Shown: one piece after another, positions 56,895 through 64,000 of the stretch | Layout of the letters: every line of letters starts with the position of its first letter | Numbering within the stretch: position 1 is the stretch's first letter | NCBI GenBank assembly: GCA_013176395.1 | Contig: JABMLP010000002.1 | Location: 1,612,001 to 1,676,000, forward strand | Direction: 5' to 3' | Source: Venturia oleaginea | Lineage: Eukaryota > Ascomycota > Dothideomycetes > Venturiales > Venturiaceae | DNA: 64,000 nt | Program-made: the position numbers and the translations under genes | The notes under the pieces: model-generated | What the model was told of the DNA's origin: nothing | The model's database searches: none | Seen by the model: only the letters and a program-made list of their open reading frames with translations

Positions 56895-57809
56895 CTTGGA
56901 TTTCTTCTCCTCGGCGGTGGGATTTGCATTAGCATGGCGTCAGGTGGTTTGGGATTTTGATCTTGCTTAGGGTAGAATTCCTTAAAACGTTTTGAGACCT
57001 TTGAGGAATTCCACGAATTTTTGGAGGATCTTTACATATTTCTAGGCCATGATCATTATTAGGCGTTACTTTCTTTTTAGAGCAAGCTATAGAAGGACTC
57101 CGAACGTTCAGTCAGGATAATGTCATATTATTTGCTGCAATTTTCGCTTGTGAAAGTGTCAAAGAAAATGAGATTTGAGCACTTTTTTCTATTCGCTCGC
57201 AATCTGATGTTCCAGATTGCACAAACAAAGAGCAATGACAGTCATCTTCATCAACTCAAACATCCAAATCTATTGATAGAAAAAGGTTTCAGTGACGACG
57301 TTCGTGATAAACAAGCACGACAAGGTACGGAGTAGAAGAGGAACTTTAAGATGATTTTCTTAGTATCGAAAATAGGCGACTTCAGCTTCCGATGCCCCAG
57401 AAGTTGCCTGCCAATTTGCAGTGAAATCCAGCCAATGATTCCCATGCTCGCAAACATGCAGGTCTATTGGCACAGTGACGACGTTCGTGGTCTTTCTTTC
57501 CACTCTATCAAAGCCGAGCGCTTCCCGGGGTCTGTTCGCGTCGTGAAAGAAATGTGACTATACCTTGATTATATCTGAGAGCGTAAGTATAATTCGTCTA
57601 AATTCAGAATAGCGTGGTGGTCCATGCTTGATTCCAACGTAACCGAGGAAAGAGACATCTAATACTCGTATCGGGCTACCCTCCTTCCAAGCGTCACGAG
57701 TAAAGACAACCTAACAGCAACCTTGACAACAAAAGAAAAGATAAAACAACGACTACATTCAATAATGAACAGCTAGCCCAAACCCACTCCTCTAACCAAT
57801 ATATCAACA
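56895..57809. other. Intergenic region between SCAP and the HIT gene
   Basis: 915 bp with only short unconnected frames. The last 120 bp before the HIT start are A/C-rich, likely its promoter and leader. No repeat recognised. Confidence 0.45.
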
Positions 57810-58657
57810 ATGCCAAACGCAGATTACAACATTTCCCCTCCCTCACCTCATGCCGAATCCTGTCCCTTCTGCACCATCGCCGATGCGTATCCAACGGCCA
57901 CGACGACAAGGGGCCCGTCAACGACGCAGACGGTGACACAGCTTCAATCGGCCATTCCGCTAACTCTGGTGGTGGATAAGGTCGCCCCGTCCTGTTTTCT
58001 GGTGCTGAGTGCGCCGAGTGTGATGGCGTTTTTGGATATCTTGCCGATGACGAGGGGGCATTTGCTTGTTACTGTTCGGGAGCATCGGAAGAAGGTTCAT
58101 GATTTGGAGGGTGGGGAGGGGGGTGAGATTGGTATGTGTTTTTTTCGTTTTCCTTGTCTTTCTTTGGGGGGGGGGTTGTTTCTTTGGGAACTGGGGATTG
58201 AGGTCGGGTTCCTGATGATTTTGATAGGATTCTGGTTACCCCTTCTTGCCAAGGTTGTGGCTAAGGTTACGGGGACGACGGATTATAATCTTGTGCAGAA
58301 TAATGGTATGTTTTCATTAATCGGTTTTCACTCTCAACGCCTTGCCCACTTCTTGCTTCAGTACAAGCTTAAAACACAACATCAAGAACCAAGAGTATTC
58401 CGCTTATCCTAACCATGATATCAAACTGACTGGTCTTACTAGGCGTACGAGCAGCACAGGTAGTTCCCCACGTTCATTTCCACATCATTCCCAGACCAGG
58501 AAATGTTCCCGAGCTCAAGAACAAGAGCTGGACCATGTTCGGTCGCGGACAGCGGGAAGAACTCGATGACGATGAAGGTGAGAAATTAGCTGGTGAACTG
58601 AGGGATGAGTTGAGGAAAGAGCTGGAGTTGTATGGGGGACAGGGAAGTAAGTTATGA
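57810..58657 (+). CDS. HIT-family nucleotide hydrolase or transferase
   Basis: Histidine-triad proteins act on nucleoside phosphates through a catalytic His. Exons 57810-58131, 58228-58305 and 58443-58657 give 204 residues. An N-terminal CPFCTIAD fits the zinc-binding CxxC often seen in HINT-like proteins. FLVLSAPSVMAFLDILPMTRGHLLVTVREH covers the central strands (the DILPMTRGH block). DYNLVQNNGVRAAQVVPHVHFHIIPR holds the triad H-x-H-x-H within HVHFHII. An acidic helical tail (REELDDDEGEKL) follows. The pattern is closest to fungal HIT proteins of the Hnt1/Aph-like type; substrate not determinable. Intron 1 carries a G9 tract. Confidence 0.87.
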
Positions 58658-58835
58658 TGCGCGCGTCGAGCGAGTCTGGTTCATCCCGCTTTATTCATTG
58701 TTTACACTAAGCATTGTATACCGATATGTATTTTGGTAAGAAGGAAATAGTTTGATATCCCGACCTACCTGAGAAGACTGAAACTGTGGACGTTAGGAGC
58801 GTGGAGTTTAGGCATCAAATTTGCGTTTACTATCA

Positions 58836-59699
58836 CTACCCAGTAAACGTCTCTTCCAAATACTTAATCCCAACATCACCACCCTCAACACTCGTCCCCG
58901 AATACACCGTTCGCGTATCATTCCAAAGCACCGCCGTAATCTGCTTTCCACTCCCAACCTTCCCAGCATCAATACATTCCCCGGTGGTATTATAACAAGC
59001 CCTCGCCCCCAAAAACCTCACCTCCCCAAAATCAGGCCACACATACCTCGTCCCGTTCAGATAAGTCCCAGCCTCCACAATCCACTCCGCCGACGTCCCC
59101 GGCGCCGGCCACGTCGGTCCACGCCATGACATGGGCGCTTCCCTCATTATCTCAAAGACTTGACTCGTATTCAGATTTGTCAAGAAGAGACTACCGATTA
59201 AACCACCTTTACTGGTGTTTAGCCGCACGTGAAGATGATGACCCTCGTCGAGTTTTAATTGCGATGGAGGGAGGGAAACGGGATCTTCGGGGACCCATTC
59301 GTAGAATGCTGTGTATGATGATGTTTGGGACTTGTTTGTGGTGGCGGGGGAGAGGGACATGATTACGCCTGCTTGCCAGAGGCCGCGAAAGGAGGTGGCA
59401 AGGGAGGTGGCAGTTGAGGAGGACATGACGAAGCCGTCGAGGCCGACCCAGTAGGCGGCGGTGAATTGGTCGACTTGTTCGTGGGGATTTTTCGGGAGGG
59501 ACAGGCGGGGCATTATTAGGGTTGCTTCTGCGAGGTTGAAACCGGATGTTGCGTTGGTGGGTGTAGTGGTGTTTGCGAGTTGGACTGGTCCGGCCCAGGT
59601 TGTGTCGTAGTAGATTGCATTTTCTGTTTGTTGCGCGAGGATGTGGATGGGTAGGGCCAGGGTTGAGATGGCGGAGGTGAGCGCCTTGTTGAAGATCAT
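58836..59699 (-). CDS. Secreted glutamic peptidase, family G1 (eqolisin)
   Basis: G1 peptidases are acid-active secreted proteases of filamentous fungi that use a Gln/Glu pair. One exon gives 287 residues from ATG 59699. An in-frame GTG further upstream (59732) is not used in this call. Residues 1-24 form a signal peptide (ALTSAISTLALPIHILAQQ). Family blocks: YWVGLDGF (84-91), LWQAGV with the candidate catalytic Gln at 109, SSYTAFYEWVPEDP, and GTSAEWIVEAGTYLNG with the candidate catalytic Glu near 205. Several N-x-S/T sites suggest glycosylation. The long pro-region of classical members (about 40-60 residues) is short here, so activation may differ. Confidence 0.85.
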   Translation of the reverse strand: MIFNKALTSAISTLALPIHILAQQTENAIYYDTTWAGPVQLANTTTPTNATSGFNLAEATLIMPRLSLPKNPHEQVDQFTAAYWVGLDGFVMSSSTATSLATSFRGLWQAGVIMSLSPATTNKSQTSSYTAFYEWVPEDPVSLPPSQLKLDEGHHLHVRLNTSKGGLIGSLFLTNLNTSQVFEIMREAPMSWRGPTWPAPGTSAEWIVEAGTYLNGTRYVWPDFGEVRFLGARACYNTTGECIDAGKVGSGKQITAVLWNDTRTVYSGTSVEGGDVGIKYLEETFTG

Positions 59700-59732
59700 G
59701 TTCGTGAAAATAAAGCTGAGCGAAATGTTCAC

Positions 59733-61711
59733 GATGTCCGCGTCTTGTTGTCTTATACCTTTGTAACTATTTATATCCCAACGAATGCGAAATTCGATAG
59801 TTCCAGTATATCTTCCTCCGAAAAAAGTGATCGAAGTGGAGTTCCCGAGGCGATCCCGGTGATGTTACCGGTAATGTTACCGGGACTGAGTCTCTTTTTG
59901 AGGTTCTTGTGCCCCCTTCGCCAATTCTTGTTAGGCCTCATCTTAACAACAAGAATAAGCGTGAAAAAAGGACAGACAGCTCCTTGGAAGGCCCGCGCTG
60001 GATAAGGTAGAAATGCGACGAAGTCAATATCGCCATCTCATACCAAATGTGCCAGAGGTAGGAGCAAGACCTATCGTCATGGTGGACACGGTAAAGATCA
60101 TAATATACTTTTTCCCAGGCCAGGGAGAGACATTAGCGAATGTTCACCAAGCGTCACCAAAGCACACTGTCAAGATTGTCCTAGTAGAAGAGAGGACGAG
60201 TAGGACATAGAAGTTATTTGCACCGGCTTCAAGGTACAAAAATGAGGGTGCTTCTTGTTCTTGTTGGCTTATCGATTGTGACAAGCTCCTCGTGTCGATC
60301 TGTCCAGAAGCTGCCCAGACACTCGGCTTTATTAGAGAAAGAGCGGCGTTCGAGCACTAATTTTGAGGTAGACATGGAATGTAACGTGGACATCGTGGTG
60401 TAGAATCTCGGCCGTGGTCACAGACTAGGAGTTCGGAAAGCTCACCTCTGGAGTGGAGCGTATAACTCGATTGGACGAAGATAGAAAGTGGTATGCTAAA
60501 GAGTACCAAGGGACGAGATACAAAAAGAGAAAAACCTCAAGTCAAGATTTGGCAAGAGAGATATTCCAAGTGCTTCCCCCAGATCTTGGGACGCACAGGA
60601 TGAAGGAGTGAGGACGATCTGGAGATTCCCAGCCCCGGATTTCACAGCCCTTCACAGCCCTTCATAGCCACAGATACAAGCCTTCTGCAGTCGCACAGGT
60701 CAAACCATGCTCCTTAGTGCCATCTCCTGTATCTAACATGAGGCTGTGACTCACGATTGCATATTATGCGGGATGCAACCAGCAAAGGGGCATCCTTTCT
60801 GATCAAAAATTGACCGGTAGATTTGAGAGAACGTGGAGCTAGTCTTAGGGTCTACGAAGTTGAGGCCGTTTGGTTGCTGACAGCAGAAGGGATGTTTGTG
60901 AGCAGAAAACTACATCTAGAAACACAATCTCCATCTCCATCTACCTATCATGGCTCTGGAGGCGTGTGGAGATGCAACTTGCGAACACTTGATACGATTT
61001 TGCAAGCCGATCCGAGGCTCAGATAGCTAGGAAGCTTTGATGCTCAAACCAATATCGACACCTGAGAACCATCGAGTCTCATTGGTGCGATTTGGTGGAG
61101 GCAGGGCGCGGCGAAGGACGGAGTGCATCGTAAGCACAACCTCCCGCTGAGAGGATAAGCGCGGCCGGTGAAGTCTCCATAGACGGATGCCGTTGACCAT
61201 CTTCACTTGCTGGAGGCAGCAGCATTCCTGACAGAAAAGACGACGTTGCGCGACGACTGCTGGCACTTGGAATGGTGTTTCAGGAGCATCTGTCTAAACC
61301 AATAATGACCATCTCTCGCGTACTTCTCAATTTAGACGCGGGTGCTAGGCTTTGACAGATCCACTCAGGCCGCCTTGCATTGTGAGTCACAGTTTCTGTT
61401 TGGTGTTCCGCGATTCAGCGCACAGAGCGGACCACAGACCAAAATTTAGCTTCTTAAACATCCCCTCCCCCAGGTCGCCGTTCTTCCTCCCACACCTCTC
61501 ACAATACCAGAACAACACACCACCACAAGTAATCATCGCGCGCAAGAGTCATGTTTTAACCTCTTCCCCTCCGTCGTTCTGGATTCCTCGGATCCCTCAA
61601 GTTACCACCACTCAACTCCTCTCTTCAACCCTTCAGACACTCCTCACGGAGATTGTCTGAACTCAAGCACCGCCTCGCGCAGCTTCAGTTCTTCCAACAT
61701 ACCCCTTCCAG
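59733..61711. other. Long intergenic region and CPC1 leader
   Basis: About 2 kb. No gene with recognisable domains. A 53-codon frame at 60242-60403 starts with a hydrophobic, signal-like segment (MRVLLVLVGLSIVTSSS) but is unsupported otherwise. A 10-bp unit TTCACAGCCC occurs two and a half times at 60641-60670. The right part (61270-61711) is probably the long leader of the bZIP gene and contains short upstream frames. Confidence 0.4.
61551..61559 (+). promoter_or_regulatory. Two-codon upstream ORF in the CPC1 leader
   Basis: ATG TTT TAA in the region expected to be the leader of the GCN4/CPC1-type gene. Very short upstream frames are part of the translational control of this gene in Aspergillus and Neurospora. 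A further upstream-type frame, ATG 61743 to 61898 (51 codons), is out of frame with the bZIP coding sequence. Whether these are in the mature leader depends on unresolved splicing. Confidence 0.4.
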
Positions 61712-62823
61712 CGGCCACCACGGCTCCTACACAACAATCAACATGGCTCCCCTCACCAGCAACACACGCGCAAGCGCATCCAGCTCTCCCGTCAGAGAAC
61801 CAACACTTCTATCCTGCTCCGCAAGCCGACTTCGTCCTCTTCGACCAGACACCACCGCGTCGTCAGCTCGCTCATCCTCCGCTTGGGCACTCGTTTAACA
61901 CGGTCAACGGCCAGAACTTCTACTCAAACTCAGCACCCAGTTCCACCGTCAACATCCGCCCGCAACAGACTCGTCCACCGGTTCCCCTGTTCAACAGCAG
62001 CAGCACAGAAAACATTCATAGGCAGTCTTCCCAGCTTTCAACTATGAGTGGTAATTCCTCCATTTCCAACTCGCGCCGAAACATGTCTCTTACAAGCAAC
62101 CCAGAATACAACATGTCTTTCGATAGCCTCGACACCAACTTTGGCGCGGGCGCTGACGATTACCTCTTCGACCCTACAGTTGGCTTCACAGCCATCAATA
62201 CTGGCGCTTCATCTGCGCAGACTGTATCTCCAAAGGATATCTTCAGTGACGGTCTTGGCTCTGCGCCACCGTCCACGGCTTTCACAAACTTGACTTCACC
62301 CGACATTAACGAATCTCCTTATATGGCTGACAGCTACGAATGCTCCCCGCTATTCACAGACAATGCTGCCATTACCGGTGACACGACAGACTGGTTCTCG
62401 CTTTTCCCCGACTCGACTGCCGACAAGCCAAGTGCCGACCCTATGGAAAGGCAGCACAGCAATGTTTCTCTTGGTGAGCAGACCAGCTCTTCCGGCAACT
62501 CTCCTTTGATTCTGGACATGAACAACTATAACCGTCGAAAGTCTAACAACCCCATGTCTCCTGCTGGACACAAAAGGCACTCTTCAGTGTCTGGTGTCAA
62601 ACCTCGTCGCCGAAAAGGCCCTCTGCCTCCCATTGCGGTAGATCCTGAGGACAAGACCGCCTTGAAACGAGCCCGCAACACTCTTGCAGCTCGTGATTCC
62701 AGGCAGCGAAAACTTGATCACGTCAGCTCCCTTGAGAACCGCATCCGCGAGCTCGAGGAAAGGGAAGCTGAGTTCAAGGAGACTTTGGCTGGATTCGGTT
62801 ACAACGGACCTCTTTTGCAGTAA
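61712..62823 (+). CDS. cpc-1: bZIP transcription factor CPC1/GCN4 type (general amino acid control)
   Basis: Activates amino-acid biosynthesis genes under starvation. The first in-frame ATG is at 62044, giving 259 residues. The same frame is open back to about 61455 and reads like coding sequence (QHFYPAPQADFVLFDQTPPRR) from at least 61712, where a CAG acceptor sits at 61709-61711. A start codon in an upstream exon is therefore likely, but I could not place it. The acidic activation region includes TDWFSLFPDS, comparable to EWTSLFD of Gcn4. The C-terminal bZIP is clear: ALKRARNTLAARDSRQRKLDHV (basic region) followed by a leucine zipper (LENRIRELEEREAEFKETL). Ends at 62823. Confidence 0.87.
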
Positions 62824-64000
62824 ACGTTACTCACTCTCTATCTTGGTTCCTCTCTGCATAGCAAACGGAATGGTGAGGGGATCCAACCCTTCTTGAGGCT
62901 TGTCCGTCCTCAACAAAAGTTCGAAACATCTTGTCAGCGATGGATATCCTGACTTTTTTTTTTGTTACGGTACCTTCGCGCTTGTGCGAAAAGGTCTCCG
63001 TCAGCTCTGCTCTTTACTCTTCTCTTGTTTCACACTGTGCGTCGGTTCTGATGTCTCCTGCTTCGGCGGATTGACTCGTGGCCTCAGTAGTTTGTTGTTA
63101 TCATTATTAGTGGTAGACTTAGGATAGGACGTCTTACTAGATATCCTCATCGATTGCTCTTTGCTCTGGTTAGACGTTTGCTTTGGCAGCACTTCATAGC
63201 CAAACTATGCCTGTATGACACCTTGTGCGTTTCTCGTGTGAAATGATCTGTGATATCTTCGCTTGCTATTGCTTGCCCTACTCAATCGTGGAAGTAGATG
63301 ATATCTTTTGTTGCAGGACATTTCGGACTTGGTTCGTAGACAGCCTTTCATCTCATTTGCAGTGCTTGTAAACGTAGAGCGCGCGCAGGCAAGAGGAAGA
63401 ACTGATTGTAGTGGTGAGTAGTGTGATTTTATTATTTCACCAGGCTGCCCTCCAACCCTCGTTATATATGACACACAAAGTACACACTGTGACTCTTCGG
63501 CTTGTGAGTTTTCGTGTCGACTCATACACGTGATGGTGAGAGAAATCTTCATGGCGGTGACTCGACAAACTCCTTTTTGAACAACACACACACAATCGAA
63601 TCCTCGTTTCATGATCCTGTACGAAGCTTGGAGTCAGCCATTTAAGCCACGTTGATCACGCTCTTCATGAGTTTGAATTATTTGGTCATTGTGCCGTGTC
63701 CATGATTTCCACTTGCCTTCGCCGTCAATGAATATGATGAATCTTCAATCAATCTCCTTCCGTAGGACAACCTCTCCACAACTGCACATCAAAGACATTG
63801 GTGCCGATACCGATATCCGAATACCGATAACTTCACGCAACACTATTGATAGGGCGTCGTTATGTGCTTCCGTTGTCGCCGTTTCGAGGGCTCCGCTATG
63901 AACGACATAGCAGGTTCGACAACAAGGCGCGGAGACAATAAGGCGCACCCAGAACCACATTTTCTTGCTAACAAGAAGCGCTATATAAACTGACGGAACA
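62824..64000. other. Region downstream of CPC1, no gene supported
   Basis: The first several hundred bases are probably the 3' untranslated region of the bZIP gene. Beyond about 63200 the open frames are short, overlap on both strands and lack motifs. No repeat or RNA gene recognised up to the window end. Confidence 0.45.

Noticed and set aside
57120..57557. Short frames between SCAP and the HIT gene
   Set aside because: Overlapping on both strands, fewer than 75 codons, no motif or splice structure linking them.

Overview
This is nuclear DNA of a filamentous ascomycete (Pezizomycotina). Most genes are interrupted by 45-240 bp GT-AG introns with recognisable branch sites (CTAAC, CTGAC). The gene set is typical of the group: a Zn2Cys6 regulator, a HET-C protein, a CPC1/GCN4 bZIP factor, fungal SCAP, a G1 glutamic peptidase and an H3K9 methyltransferase with a chromodomain. 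The mobile elements are also typically fungal: pogo/Fot1-like DNA transposons and a chromodomain Ty3/gypsy retroelement. A leotiomycete or related class seems likely, but the sequence alone does not settle this.

Layout: 0.6-2.8 kb, Zn2Cys6 regulator (-). 3.6 kb, GNAT remnant. 4.2-8.4 kb, ESCRT-I VPS37 (+) and HET-C with a chitin-binding-like module (+). 8.7-11.7 kb, divergent mitochondrial pair HSP10 (-) and tRNA-Ile lysidine synthetase (+). 11.86-13.21 kb, deleted pogo-like transposon. 13.6-19.5 kb, UNC-45/Cro1 (-), ESCRT-III VPS24 (-) and p23/Sba1 (+). 20.2-21.4 kb, decayed transcription-factor pseudogene. 21.8-22.8 kb, class 1A dihydroorotate dehydrogenase (+). 23.3-33.9 kb, nested transposons. 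34.1-44.3 kb, a UBE2S-like E2, a LARP1-like La protein and a Clr4/DIM-5-type methyltransferase (all -). 44.7-46.5 kb, a second pogo-like element. 47-52.4 kb, RRP1 (+), TRM8 (-), GID4 (-) and ACL4 (+). 53-56.9 kb, SCAP (+). 57.8-62.8 kb, HIT hydrolase (+), G1 peptidase (-) and CPC1 bZIP (+). The last 1.2 kb holds no gene I can support.

The 24-34 kb repeat island can be dissected from junctions and target-site duplications. A solo LTR (5-bp duplication TTAAG) was hit by an unclassified non-LTR-type element (14-bp duplication). Next to it lies a broken Ty3/gypsy element whose chromodomain was hit by a second copy of the non-LTR-type element (17-bp duplication) and by a 171-bp MITE with 15-bp inverted repeats (ATGCA duplication). 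The two non-LTR-type copies share their (GATT)n end and differ at the other end, as expected for 5' truncation on the minus strand.

The genes are mostly housekeeping. They cover endosomal sorting (VPS37, VPS24), Hsp90 co-chaperones (UNC-45, p23), mitochondrial folding and translation (HSP10, TilS), ribosome production (RRP1, ACL4), regulated proteolysis (GID4, E2) and stress or nutrient control (SCAP, CPC1). I saw no secondary-metabolite cluster, CRISPR array or tRNA gene.
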